This document shows, piece after piece, positions 35,440-44,111 of a stretch of DNA of 64,000 nt. The DNA is from G963923955 sp963923955 (GTDB taxonomy: Bacteria > Pseudomonadota > Gammaproteobacteria > Eutrophobiales > Eutrophobiaceae), in NCBI GenBank assembly GCA_963923955.1, contig OZ000552.1, forward strand, positions 62,001-126,000, in the 5' to 3' direction. The position numbers were made by a program, and so were the translations under genes. The notes below the pieces were generated by a model that was not told the origin of the DNA, made no database searches, and saw only the letters and a list, made by a program, of their open reading frames with translations. How positions within the stretch are numbered: the stretch's first letter is position 1; each line of letters opens with the position of its first letter.

Positions 35440-36217
35440 ATGAGCGAAGCACCAGAAACCCGGCACAACGCGCCCAACCCCGGCGCAATGCAAGCCGGAA
35501 GTGCGGGGGGGGGGGGAATGGTACGAAGAGCAGCAGCGCTTTAATGCGATCACCAGAGTCCTGCATGCCACCCGTTACCGAAACCTTGAACAGATCGTAG
35601 CAGACTTATCACCGGCCTACGCAGACCGCCTGCGGGTGGTGGATATCGGCGCCGGCCCTTGCAAGAGCTTTGCTGTGCTGAATGCGCTAAGGGAGGACAT
35701 TGATTATACCGCGATCGAAAAGTACGCCCCCTTCTGCGCCCTGGCAAACGAGCGCTACGGGGCGCTGGGGAATTTTCACATCCATTGCGCCGGCATCGAA
35801 GAGCGGCTGGCGCTGCTGGATGGGGCGGATTTGATCGTCGCTCTGGAGTCCTTTGAGCATATCCCTGAGCGGCTTGTGGTGCGGGTGATCGAGGCGATCG
35901 GGCGGTGCGATTTTCAGCGCCTGTATGTGACCGTGCCGAACGAACTCGGCCCGGCGATCGCGATAAAAAACCTCGGTAGCTGGCTGATGGGCTATAATCG
36001 TCATCACTCATATCCGTGGCGGGAGACCTTTTATGCCGCCTTGTGCGAACTGGACAAAGTCGGCATACATGGCACCGCCCACAAGGGCTTTGACTGGCGC
36101 TGGCTGGCGCAAACCCTGCGCCAGAATGTAAAGATCATCCAAAAATACACCTCGCCGGTGCAGTGGATTCCTAAGATGTTCTCCCCGTCCATCGGCTTCT
36201 TGTGCGAGAGACGATGA
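35440..36217 (+). pseudogene. SAM-dependent methyltransferase, frame broken at a G12 run (possible phase-variable gene)
   Basis: AGGAG at 35429-35433 is ideally spaced for ATG 35440, which opens MSEAPETRHNAPNPG, but at the twelve-G run 35505-35516 the frame runs out to a stop at 35544. The methyltransferase body is one frame over: GEWYEEQQRFNAITRV, SAM motif VVDIGAGPCKSFAVLNAL, then ALESFEHIPERLVV. With 11 or 14 G the two halves join into about 258 residues. A GTG at 35501 could start the second frame but its ribosome site is poor. By position it would modify a surface sugar. Confidence 0.75.
35505..35516 (+). repeat. Homopolymer run of 12 G inside the methyltransferase gene
   Basis: Twelve G in a row, followed by AATGG, located 65 bases into the gene that starts at 35440. 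The count of 12 puts the upstream start and the downstream methyltransferase body in different frames. Runs of this kind in glycan genes are classic slippage switches in Neisseria, Campylobacter and others. Confidence 0.85.
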
Positions 36218-36320
36218 TGAATGGCGGCGGCGCTTGAGGATAATAAACGAGATCGCTGCGCTTGATGTTGCCGCGGCATAAGCGCGCCTGATGCGCCCTG
36301 GCGCATGCTACCATGCGCGC

Positions 36321-37577
36321 ATGGCGGGTTTGGCAAAAATGGGTGAAAGGCCCCGGCGGTGGTTGCAGGCGCATTGGCCGGTCTTGCTCATCGCCGCCGC
36401 CTTGCTGTTGTTCGCCAGCACCGCCCTGTTCAACCTGCCGCTCCTCTTGATGCTCGTGCTTGGGGCTTATTACACGCTGCAATCGCCGCGCCGCTTGCTC
36501 GCCGACCCGGCGCTGCGGGCGCTGTTGATCTGCTTTTTGTGCCTGTGGCTGCCGCAGTTGCTCGCCCTGCCCGATGCGGTCAATCCCGCCCGGGCGCTGA
36601 AGACCACGGCCAGCTATCCACGCTTCTTTTTCATCGGCGTGTTCATCATCCTGGCGCTGCAAGGCCGGGGGCGAGCGGCAGTGCTCAACCTGGCCGTGTT
36701 CACGATTCTTAGCCTGTGGGTCATTGACGCCCTGCTGCAATTTTTTTCCGGCTACAACCTGCTCGGCCAGCCGCTTGAGTACGCATGGCACCTGCAGGGC
36801 ATGTTCTCCAAACCGCGGCTCGGCCATGTGCTGGCCGTGTTCCTGCCCTTTTACCTGGAGTTTCTGCGCACCTCCGGCCGCCGTTATCAGTGGGCCTGGC
36901 TGTTGCTGGCGGGCTTACTCGCCGTGGTCCTGTTAAGCGGGCGGCGGGCGGCTTGGGTCATGGCGGCCGCCGGTTCTCTTGCTTATGTCGTGTATTTTTT
37001 TATCTATTGCCGCGCGGTGAAGATAAAGACGCTGATTGCGCCGGTGTTGCTGATTGCGGCCATCCTGGCGGCGCTGATCTGGCAGCACGAGCCGCTCCGG
37101 CATCGCATCGAGAGCACCTTGGGCCTGTTCAGCGGCGAGCTGACCCGGATGGATCGGGCGACCTCGTATCGGCTGTCGCTGTGGGAGACGGCCATTGTTA
37201 TCTTCAAGGACAACCCGCTCAACGGCATCGGCCCGCGCGGCTTTCGCTATGTCTATGCGGACTATGCGGCGGCGGATAATTTTTTTCTGCAAGACGGGCG
37301 CCGCGGCAGCACCCATCCGCACCAGGCGCTGCTGGAGATTGCCGTTGAGACCGGTCTCATCGGCCTGGCCGGTTTTTTGGGCTTCTGGGGCTATCTGCTT
37401 GTCATCGCGCTGCAGCAGCTGCGGCACAGGCCTAGAGCCTTCCCCTGGCTGCTGTGCGCTGGGCTCGCCTGGCTGCCGGTGAATGCACACCTGGCCTTCT
37501 ACGGCTCCTACTGGTCGTCGCTGGGCTGGTGGCTGCTCTGTGTTGCCCTGGCGCAGCGCCGCGGCAAGATGGGCTGA
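36321..37577 (+). CDS. O-antigen ligase/polymerase (WaaL/Wzy-like)
   Basis: About 418 residues with some ten to twelve membrane segments. The large periplasmic loop contains NPLNGIGPRGFRYVY and STHPHQALLEIAVETGLIGL, the H-x-H...E-x-G-L pattern of the Wzy_C family, which joins O-chain or sugar to lipid A-core. WaaL cannot be told from Wzy here. Start uncertain: ATG 36321 is used, an ATG at 36291 also exists; ATGCGCC and GGCGCAT around 36291-36306 form a hairpin over the latter. Confidence 0.88.
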   Translation: MAGLAKMGERPRRWLQAHWPVLLIAAALLLFASTALFNLPLLLMLVLGAYYTLQSPRRLLADPALRALLICFLCLWLPQLLALPDAVNPARALKTTASYPRFFFIGVFIILALQGRGRAAVLNLAVFTILSLWVIDALLQFFSGYNLLGQPLEYAWHLQGMFSKPRLGHVLAVFLPFYLEFLRTSGRRYQWAWLLLAGLLAVVLLSGRRAAWVMAAAGSLAYVVYFFIYCRAVKIKTLIAPVLLIAAILAALIWQHEPLRHRIESTLGLFSGELTRMDRATSYRLSLWETAIVIFKDNPLNGIGPRGFRYVYADYAAADNFFLQDGRRGSTHPHQALLEIAVETGLIGLAGFLGFWGYLLVIALQQLRHRPRAFPWLLCAGLAWLPVNAHLAFYGSYWSSLGWWLLCVALAQRRGKMG

Positions 37578-38551
37578 TGCAGAAGGTTCTCATCATCAAG
37601 CTGGGGGCGCTGGGCGATGTGATCATGGCCACGCCCTTGATCCGGCAGATCCAGGCGCACCACCAAGCGCATGACAAGGAAAGCCGAATTTTTCTGCTGA
37701 CCAGTCTGGGCTTTGCGGGCCTGTTTAAGGACTGGCCGTGGCTCGCTGTGCAGGCTTTTCCGAGGCAAGGCGTGAAAGCCATGCTAGCGGCGATGCGCTG
37801 GATCCGGCAACAGCATTTTTCCTGCCTGTACGACCTGCAATCCAGCGACCGCAGCGGCCTGCTGTGTGCCCTCTCCGGCGTACCGCAACGCATCGGCAAC
37901 CACCCGCGCTTTCCTTACCACCTGCACCCGAAGGAAAAATACACCGGCCAAGTGCATGCCTTTGAACGTATGCTGGAGCTGCTGCGCGCCGGCGGCGTGG
38001 CGGCGCGGTTTGAAATTCCCGACTTGCCGGTTTCCGCCGAGGATGAGGCCACGGTGGCGCGCTGGCTGGCGCAGAGAAATCTCGCCGGGCGCTCGCTGGC
38101 GCTCATGCACGCCGGCGGCAGCGCTAAGCATCCGCAAAAACGCTGGCCCTATTTTGCCGAGTTGGGAGAAGCGCTGGTGGCCGCCGGTTATGCCGTCCTC
38201 TGGCTTGGCGGCGCGGCGGACACCGAGCGCAATCGCGCCTTGGCGGCGGTGTGTGGCGTGGACGCCGGCAATGCCTTTTCCTTGCCGGGGTTGATCGCCT
38301 TGGGGCGGCGGGCGCGCCTGGCCGTCACCAACGACTCCGGCCCCATGCACGTGCTGTCCTGCTGCCGCATCCCGGTCTATGGCCTGTTCGGCCGCACCGA
38401 CTGGCGCCGCAGCCACGCCGTCGGGCAGCGCGATCAGGTGATCAGCCTTGACCGCGACCAGCCCTCGTTCACGCCCACCGGCCTGGAGGACTTGTCCGTG
38501 GCGTTGGTGTTACAGCGTTTGCGGCAGGATCAGCTTGTCCCAGTGCTTTAG
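37577..38551 (+). CDS. Glycosyltransferase family 9 (heptosyltransferase-like)
   Basis: 324 residues. MQKVLIIKLGALGDVIMATPLIRQIQ is the GT9 N-terminus, and SLALMHAGGSAKHPQKRWP, VLWLGGAADTERN and VTNDSGPMHVLSC are the donor-binding motifs of ADP-heptose:LPS heptosyltransferases. Its ATG overlaps the previous stop (TGATG), so it is coupled to the ligase gene. The frame is open upstream but the family start is clear. Confidence 0.92.
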   Translation: MQKVLIIKLGALGDVIMATPLIRQIQAHHQAHDKESRIFLLTSLGFAGLFKDWPWLAVQAFPRQGVKAMLAAMRWIRQQHFSCLYDLQSSDRSGLLCALSGVPQRIGNHPRFPYHLHPKEKYTGQVHAFERMLELLRAGGVAARFEIPDLPVSAEDEATVARWLAQRNLAGRSLALMHAGGSAKHPQKRWPYFAELGEALVAAGYAVLWLGGAADTERNRALAAVCGVDAGNAFSLPGLIALGRRARLAVTNDSGPMHVLSCCRIPVYGLFGRTDWRRSHAVGQRDQVISLDRDQPSFTPTGLEDLSVALVLQRLRQDQLVPVL

Positions 38552-38562
38552 CCTGCTACCCG

Positions 38563-38634
38563 CGTCATTCCCCGTGTCCGGCACGGGGCTGGCTCTGCGA
38601 AAGCATGTCCCCGTGGAAACGGGGGCAGGAATCT
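38563..38634 (+). repeat. Dispersed composite palindromic repeat, copy A
   Basis: Begins CGTCATTCC and ends GCAGGAATCT. Contains the hairpin CCCCGTG (38570-38576) with CACGGGG (38582-38588) and a second CCCCGT/ACGGGG pair near 38609-38624. The reverse complement of 39639-39715 matches its first 43 bases with two differences, and its last ten or so. Lies upstream of the Sel1 gene. Confidence 0.85.
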
Positions 38635-38699
38635 ACTTGGCTTTTACCCGCTGAACCGCCTTGCTGTATGATGGCGCGAAACAACGGAGCCGCTTACCT

Positions 38700-39614
38700 A
38701 TGAAACAAACGAAAAACCTCCTCCTCATTCTGCTTTGCCTGACCGCCCTTGCCGCCCCGGCAGCGGATTTGTACAAGGGCTTGGCGGCCTATGAACGCGG
38801 CGACTACGCCACCGCCCTGCGTGAACTTAAACCCTTGGCCGAGCAGGGCGATGCTTTTGCCCAAAACAGTCTGGGAGTGATGCATGAATGGGGGTGGGGC
38901 GTGGCGCAGGATAACAAAGAAGCCGTGAAGTGGTTCCGGCGGGCTGCCAAGCAGGGTGATGCTACTGCCCAGACTAATCTGGGGACAATGTATGACAATG
39001 GACAAGGCGCACTACAGGATTATCAGGCCGCGCTAAAGTGGTTTCGACTGGCGGCCGAGCAGGGCAATGCCGAAGCCCAGTACCGTCTGGGGATTATGTA
39101 TGCCGAGGGGGAAGGCGTGGCACAGGACTACAAGAAGGCATTTGAATGGCACCGAATGGCAGCCGAGCAGGGCTATGTCGATGCTCAAGCCATGCTGGGC
39201 GTGATGTATAGAGAGGGGCGAGGTGTGCTACAGGATTATCAGCTGGCCATAAAGTGGTACCGGCGGGCTGCCAAGCAGGGTGATGCTACTGCCCAGACTA
39301 ATCTGGGGACAATGTATGACAATGGACAAGGCGCACTACAGGATTATCAGGCCGCGCTAAAGTGGTTTCGACTGGCGGCCGAGCAGGGTGGAGCCCTTGC
39401 CCAAGGCAAACTGGGGTTGATGTACTACCAGGGGAAAGGCGTACCGCAGGACTATATCCGCGCCCATATGTGGTGCAATCTGGCCGCAGCGCAGGGCGAG
39501 GAGCGGGTCACAAAACTCAGGGACTTGGTTGCCGAGAAGATGAGGGCCGCCGACATCGCCACCGCCCAGCAACCGGCCCGCGAGTGTATGGAAAGGAATT
39601 ATAAGGGCTGTTGA
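38700..39614 (+). CDS. Secreted Sel1-repeat protein
   Basis: 304 residues from ATG 38700 (GGAG upstream). Signal peptide (about 1-21, ALAAPAA) and about seven Sel1 repeats of 36 residues (for example WFRRAAKQGDATAQTNLG, MYDNGQGALQDYQAALK). Two blocks of 43 residues are identical because 129 bases (38936-39064 and 39260-39388) are an exact duplication 324 bp apart. Sel1 proteins are adaptors for protein contacts in the periplasm or outside. It is bracketed by inverted repeats and splits two GT9 genes. Confidence 0.9.
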   Translation: MKQTKNLLLILLCLTALAAPAADLYKGLAAYERGDYATALRELKPLAEQGDAFAQNSLGVMHEWGWGVAQDNKEAVKWFRRAAKQGDATAQTNLGTMYDNGQGALQDYQAALKWFRLAAEQGNAEAQYRLGIMYAEGEGVAQDYKKAFEWHRMAAEQGYVDAQAMLGVMYREGRGVLQDYQLAIKWYRRAAKQGDATAQTNLGTMYDNGQGALQDYQAALKWFRLAAEQGGALAQGKLGLMYYQGKGVPQDYIRAHMWCNLAAAQGEERVTKLRDLVAEKMRAADIATAQQPARECMERNYKGC

Positions 39615-39638
39615 GGTGCGAGGAGATGTTGGCAATAT

Positions 39639-39715
39639 GGATTCCTGCCCCTGCTCGCAGGCAGGGGTGACGTTCTTGCGCAGAGCCAGCCCCGTGCTGG
39701 ACACGGGGAATGACG
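39639..39715 (-). repeat. Dispersed composite palindromic repeat, copy B (inverted relative to copy A)
   Basis: Starts GGATTCCTGCC and ends GGGGAATGACG. Contains CCCCTGC (39648-39654) with GCAGGGG (39661-39667), and CCCCGTG (39690-39696) with CACGGGG (39702-39708). It is the reverse-complement partner of 38563-38634. The 322-base gap after the Sel1 gene is mostly repeats of this class. Confidence 0.85.
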
Positions 39716-39740
39716 GGGGGGTAGCCAGGCAGACAGCCGC

Positions 39741-39766
39741 GTCATTCCTGGCTTGACCAGGAATCT
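39741..39766. repeat. Dispersed palindromic repeat (same type as 22870-22895)
   Basis: GTC followed by ATTCCTGG (39744-39751) and CCAGGAAT (39757-39764), loop CTTGA. Differs from the copy at 22870 by one or two loop bases. Confidence 0.85.
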
Positions 39767-39825
39767 ATGTTGCCGATCAGGCAGTGTTGCCAGCAGCAAG
39801 GAGGAGAGGAGGTCTGAGTTAATGT

Positions 39826-39850
39826 GGATTCCTGCTTCCGCAGGAATGAC
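39826..39850. repeat. Dispersed palindromic repeat (ATTCCTGC type)
   Basis: ATTCCTGC (39828-39835) and GCAGGAAT (39840-39847) with loop TTCC, followed by GAC. This is the reverse orientation of the common GTCATTCCTGC element and the third such unit in this gap. Confidence 0.8.
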
Positions 39851-39936
39851 GTTATTTGTGCTCGCGCGGCTGTAGGTGGCGGGGAAGGCAAGCCCTCAAG
39901 CTGGGTTTCTCTGTGCGCCGGTCTTGTAAAGCGGCT

Positions 39937-40836
39937 TTACAGAAGCGCTCTGATCTTGCTTTCCACCTCCGCCACGCTGATGCTGCGGGCGTCCCCATCT
40001 GCGGCCTTGATCCAGGCGGCCTGTTTGCCCCAGGGTGCATAACGGGCCGGATCCGCATGGCTGAACAGGGACAGGCTGGGGGTGTTCACCGCGGCGGCGA
40101 TATGGCCCAGGCCGGAGTCGCTGCCGAGAAAGAAAGCGGCCTTTTTCAGCACAGCCGCGGCCAACAACAGATCCGTTCGTCCGGCCGTGTCGATGCAGGG
40201 CAGCGATACGCCTCGCCCGATTGCCTCGCTACGCGCCGCATCGGCCGGGCCGCCCAGCAGGATCACGGCGCTGAATTTATCGCCAAGCCGGTTCGCCAGT
40301 GTGCTGTACTTGCTCTCCGGCCACGCCTTTTTGACACCGCCGCCGCAGGCCGGGCCGATGGCCAGCCGGCGTCCGGGCGGCAGCGCGCGCAGCAGATCTT
40401 CGGCGCGCGCCTCATGCTCGGCATCCAGCCAGAGGGTGGTGGCCGGTAGCGCTCTGTCGCCGTGTAGTTTCCTGATCACGCCCAGCAGCTGTTCAACGGC
40501 GTGCGGGCCGTAGGCCCTGCCGCACCACTTGGTCAGGCGCCGCTTGGCGCGGATGAGATAGGCCAGGCCGTCGGTGCGCACATCGACGATCAGGTCGTAG
40601 CGCCGTGCCCGCAAGCGGCGCAATACGTCCAGCGCCCCGCGCAAGGGCGCGCGCTTGTCCTTGTGGATGATCTCGCCACGATAGGGGCAAAGGGTGAACA
40701 ACTCGCTGGCGCGTTGGTCCGCCACGATGTCGATCCCGGCCTCGGGAAAATGCCCATGCAGCGCCTCCAGCACCGCTGTGCACATCACGGCATCGCCGAT
40801 GTTGCTCAAGGCAATGAACAAAATGCGCTGCGTCAT
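39937..40836 (-). CDS. Glycosyltransferase family 9 (heptosyltransferase-like)
   Basis: About 299 residues from ATG 40836 (MTQRILFIALSNIGDAVMCTAVLEALH, the GT9 start; the frame is also open to a TTG at 40863 within mnmE). Motifs LAIGPACGGGVKKAWP, VILLGGPADAARSE and FLGSDSGLGHIAAAV match ADP-heptose-type donors. Only 11 bases separate it from mnmE on the same strand, so it may be transcribed with the mnmE operon. Confidence 0.9.
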   Translation of the reverse strand: MTQRILFIALSNIGDAVMCTAVLEALHGHFPEAGIDIVADQRASELFTLCPYRGEIIHKDKRAPLRGALDVLRRLRARRYDLIVDVRTDGLAYLIRAKRRLTKWCGRAYGPHAVEQLLGVIRKLHGDRALPATTLWLDAEHEARAEDLLRALPPGRRLAIGPACGGGVKKAWPESKYSTLANRLGDKFSAVILLGGPADAARSEAIGRGVSLPCIDTAGRTDLLLAAAVLKKAAFFLGSDSGLGHIAAAVNTPSLSLFSHADPARYAPWGKQAAWIKAADGDARSISVAEVESKIRALL

Positions 40837-40847
40837 CGGCCTGCGCC

Positions 40848-42203
40848 CTACTTGCCGATGCAAAAGCGGGAGAAGATCTCGCCGAGCAAATCATCGGCCA
40901 GGAACTCGCCGGTGATGCTGCCGAGCGCCCCTTGCGCCGCGCCCAATTCTTCGGCCAGCAGCTCGGCTGAATCCTCTTCGCACCAAGCGGCCAGGCCACG
41001 AGCGACGCACACGCCGGCCTGGCACAAGGCGTCAATGTGCCGGGCGCGCGCCAAGAGCACGTCCTCGCCGTGCTGTTCCAGCCCGGCCATTCTCTTCAAG
41101 GCCTGGCGCAATTCGTCCAGCCCTTCTCCGGTCTTGGCCGAGACCGGGAGGGTTTGCCAGCCCTTTTGCACCGGCAGCCTCTGCAAGGGCAGCTGCACCA
41201 GATCGATCTTGTTGATAAGGAGAATGCCGGTCTTTGTCTGCGGCAGCATGGCCAGCAGTTTCTGCGCTTGCCGCTCGGCATCGACGCCCGCCTCGATCAC
41301 GAGCAGGACGAGATCGGCCATCTCGCCGGCCTGGATCGCGCGCCGCATGCCTTCCTGTTCGATGGCATCGGTGGCCTCGCGCAGCCCGGCGGTGTCGGCG
41401 ATGCTCAGGGGCAGGCCCTCGATCAGAATGTGGTCTTCTATAAGGTCGCGGGTGGTGCCAGGGGTTTCTGATACGATTGCGCGGTCGGTCTGCGTCAGGC
41501 GGTTGAGCAGGCTGGACTTGCCGACATTGGGACGGCCGGCGATGACCACCCGCAGCCCTTCTGCCAGCACCCGGCCCTGGTGGGCCTTGCGCAGCAGTGC
41601 CTCCAGTTCCCCCTGCCATTTTTTTAGCCGCGCTTCTACTTGCAAATCGGCCAGGAAGTCGATCTCTTCTTCAGGAAAGTCAAGCGCGCCTTCTACCTGG
41701 GCGCGCATGCCTGTCAGCGTCTCGACCAAGGCGTGGATCTCGGCGGAGAACTCGCCTTCTAATGAGCGCATGGCGCTGCGGGCGGCCTGCTTGGATGCGC
41801 TTTCAATCAGCGCGGCGATGGCTTCGGCCTGCACAAGATCCAGCTTGTCATTCAGATAGGCGCGCTCGCTGAACTCGCCGGGCCGGGCCTGGCGGGCGCC
41901 CAGCTCCAGCGCCCTCTTGAGCAGCATGCCCAGCACAACGGGGCCGCCGTGGCCGTGTAATTCAACGACATCCTCGCCGGTGTAGGAGGCGGGCGCACGA
42001 AAACACAGGACGAGGCCACGATCCATGATTTGGCCTTTTGCATCGAGAAAGGCGGCGTATTGGATGAGGCCGGCTTGCAGGTCTTTGGCGCAGATTTGCC
42101 GGGCGATGGTAAGGCTATCCGGCCCGGAGAGGCGCACGATGCCGATGCCGCCGCGGCCGGGGGGGGTGGCGACGGCGGCAATGGTGTCCGCGCTGTCGAC
42201 CAT
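40848..42203 (-). CDS. mnmE: tRNA modification GTPase MnmE
   Basis: 451 residues from ATG 42203. N-terminal folate-binding domain (IAAVATPPGRGGIGIVRLSG), helical domain, and an inserted G domain: G1 GRPNVGKSSL, G3 DTAG, G4 NKID. It ends FCIGK, the conserved C-terminal cysteine motif. With MnmG it makes the 5-carboxymethylaminomethyl group on wobble uridine. mnmG is not adjacent; a GT9 gene follows instead. Confidence 0.97.
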   Translation of the reverse strand: MVDSADTIAAVATPPGRGGIGIVRLSGPDSLTIARQICAKDLQAGLIQYAAFLDAKGQIMDRGLVLCFRAPASYTGEDVVELHGHGGPVVLGMLLKRALELGARQARPGEFSERAYLNDKLDLVQAEAIAALIESASKQAARSAMRSLEGEFSAEIHALVETLTGMRAQVEGALDFPEEEIDFLADLQVEARLKKWQGELEALLRKAHQGRVLAEGLRVVIAGRPNVGKSSLLNRLTQTDRAIVSETPGTTRDLIEDHILIEGLPLSIADTAGLREATDAIEQEGMRRAIQAGEMADLVLLVIEAGVDAERQAQKLLAMLPQTKTGILLINKIDLVQLPLQRLPVQKGWQTLPVSAKTGEGLDELRQALKRMAGLEQHGEDVLLARARHIDALCQAGVCVARGLAAWCEEDSAELLAEELGAAQGALGSITGEFLADDLLGEIFSRFCIGK

Positions 42204-42213
42204 GAATCGGGAG

Positions 42214-43881
42214 TTATTTCTTCGACTGCGCGGCCGCGCCGGCATGTTCCAGGCTGCGCGTGATCTGCCACTGCTGGGCGATGGACAGGATGTTGTTCGC
42301 CACCCAGTACAGCACCAGGCCGGAGGGGAAGAAGGCAAAGAAGATGGTGAAGGCAAAGGGCATGATCATCAGCACCTTTTCCTGGATGGGATCCATCGGC
42401 GCCGGGTTGAGCCTTTGCTGCACCAGCATGGTTGCGCCCATGATGATGGGTAGGACAAAATAGGGATCGGGGCTGGACAGATCGTTTAGCCACAGGATGA
42501 AATCCGCCTGGCGCAGTTCCACGCTCTCCAGCAGCACCCAATACAAAGCGATAAAGACCGGGATCTGCACCAGGATGGGGAAACAGCCGCCTAAGGGGTT
42601 GATCTTCTCTTCTTTGTAGATCTCCATCATCGCCTGGTTCAGGCGCGGCTTGTCGTTTTTATAGCGCTCCCGGATCGACATGATGCGCGGCTGCACGCGG
42701 CGCATGTTGGCCATAGAGCGATAGCCGGCGGCGGACAGCGGATAAAACACCAGCTTCAGCAATAAGGTAACCAGGATGATCGCCCAGCCCCAGTTGCCGA
42801 CCAGGCCATGCAGCCAGTCCAGCACCAGGAACAGGGGGTAGGCGATGAACCACAGGACGCCGAAGTCCACGGTCAGATCCAGGCCATCCGCTATTCCGGC
42901 CAGGCGCTTGTGGATCTTGGGGCCTAAGTAGAGCTGCTCGCTGATCAGGCCGCTCTCGCCGGCGGCCACGGCAAGCGCCGGGCCGATGGCGCCGATGGCA
43001 AAGCGATTGTCCGGCAGGGACATGGTGTAATATTTATACGGCAGCGTCTCATCGCTCGGCACGAGTGCGGTGACGAAATAATGCTGGATCATGGCCGCCC
43101 AGCCGTTGCTGATGTCCTGCTCCAGCTTCTGCTCGCGCATATCATCAAAGTCGATCTTCTCATAGCGGTTTTCCGGGCTGGAAATCACCGCGCCGGTGTA
43201 GGTATAGATCAGCATCCTTCCCGCCCGGCCGGGGTCGTTTCGTTTTATCTGCTGATACGAACGCCCGCTCCAGGCTTCCCCGGTGCGATTTTCAATCTGA
43301 TAGCTGATGTTCACCAGATATTCTCCGCGCCGAAACGTAAAGGTCTTAGTCACCGTGAGACCGTCGGCTGATTCCCAGTGTAGCGGCACCTCAAGGACAT
43401 CCTGTCCGGGTGCCAGGACATAGGCCGGCTGGGCGGCGGAGAAGAGCTGCTCGTGGGTCGGCGCCGGGCGGGTGCTCAGCAGGCCTCCTTGGGTGATATA
43501 AAAAAGTTCCGGCGAGCGCTCCATCAATACGAAGGGCTCCTGCGGCCTTTCCGGGTCGATCGGGTATTTCAGCAGCGCCGCCCGTTCTATTCCGGCGCCC
43601 TTAGGGTTGATTTCTATCGCAAAGACGTCGGTCTGCACGCTGATCGGGCGCGCCCGCTCTTCCGGCTTCTCTTCCAAAGGCAAAACTGGCGCGGCCGGAT
43701 CCAGCTCGGCGCTGGACAGGGAAGGAAGATCCGCAGATGGTGCTACGGCGGCGCTGTCCTGGTGAGCGCCAACGGGCTGTGCCGGCCGAGGGGCCGTGCC
43801 GTAATCCTGCTCCCAGGCCTGCCACAGCATCATGCTGACCAGGGCCAGGGAGAGGATCAAAATAAATCGCGTACTTTCCAC
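42214..43881 (-). CDS. yidC: Membrane protein insertase YidC
   Basis: 555 residues. N-terminal membrane anchor (about 5-20), large periplasmic beta domain (about 55-335), then five-helix core (WGWAIILVTLLLKLVFYPLSAAGYRSMANMRRVQPRI; NPLGGCFPILVQIPVFIALYWVL; FTIFFAFFPSGLVLYWVANN). Inserts and folds inner-membrane proteins. Ten bases upstream of mnmE. Confidence 0.97.
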   Translation of the reverse strand: MESTRFILILSLALVSMMLWQAWEQDYGTAPRPAQPVGAHQDSAAVAPSADLPSLSSAELDPAAPVLPLEEKPEERARPISVQTDVFAIEINPKGAGIERAALLKYPIDPERPQEPFVLMERSPELFYITQGGLLSTRPAPTHEQLFSAAQPAYVLAPGQDVLEVPLHWESADGLTVTKTFTFRRGEYLVNISYQIENRTGEAWSGRSYQQIKRNDPGRAGRMLIYTYTGAVISSPENRYEKIDFDDMREQKLEQDISNGWAAMIQHYFVTALVPSDETLPYKYYTMSLPDNRFAIGAIGPALAVAAGESGLISEQLYLGPKIHKRLAGIADGLDLTVDFGVLWFIAYPLFLVLDWLHGLVGNWGWAIILVTLLLKLVFYPLSAAGYRSMANMRRVQPRIMSIRERYKNDKPRLNQAMMEIYKEEKINPLGGCFPILVQIPVFIALYWVLLESVELRQADFILWLNDLSSPDPYFVLPIIMGATMLVQQRLNPAPMDPIQEKVLMIMPFAFTIFFAFFPSGLVLYWVANNILSIAQQWQITRSLEHAGAAAQSKK

Positions 43882-43895
43882 CGGCGGCTGGTCTT

Positions 43896-44111
43896 TTACG
43901 CCGGAGGCACCGGGTCATGGCCGCCTTCACACCAGGGATGGCAGCCCACGATGCGCCGCAGGGCCAGACACCCGCCTTTGAGAACGCCGTGCTGCTCAAT
44001 CGCCTCGTGCGCATAGGCCGAGCACGAGGGAAAATAGCGGCAACAGGGCGTGAGATAAGGGCTAAGCAGGTACTGATAGAGCCGGATCAGGGCAATGACT
44101 ATCTGGCGCAT
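43896..44111 (-). CDS. yidD: Membrane protein insertion efficiency factor YidD
   Basis: 71 residues: LIRLYQYLLSPYLTPCCRYFPSCSAYAHEAIEQHG with the conserved cysteines, and LRRIVGCHPWCEGGHDPVP. Small inner-face protein aiding YidC. Overlaps rnpA by 13 bases, the standard position. Confidence 0.95.
   Translation of the reverse strand: MRQIVIALIRLYQYLLSPYLTPCCRYFPSCSAYAHEAIEQHGVLKGGCLALRRIVGCHPWCEGGHDPVPPA

Noticed and set aside
36291..36306. Terminator hairpin after the methyltransferase
   Set aside because: ATGCGCC/GGCGCAT pairs, but no T run follows and it overlaps possible ligase starts.
42159..42166. G8 run at the start of mnmE as a slippage switch
   Set aside because: It encodes the conserved TPPGRGG segment of MnmE on the minus strand, and the frame is intact.
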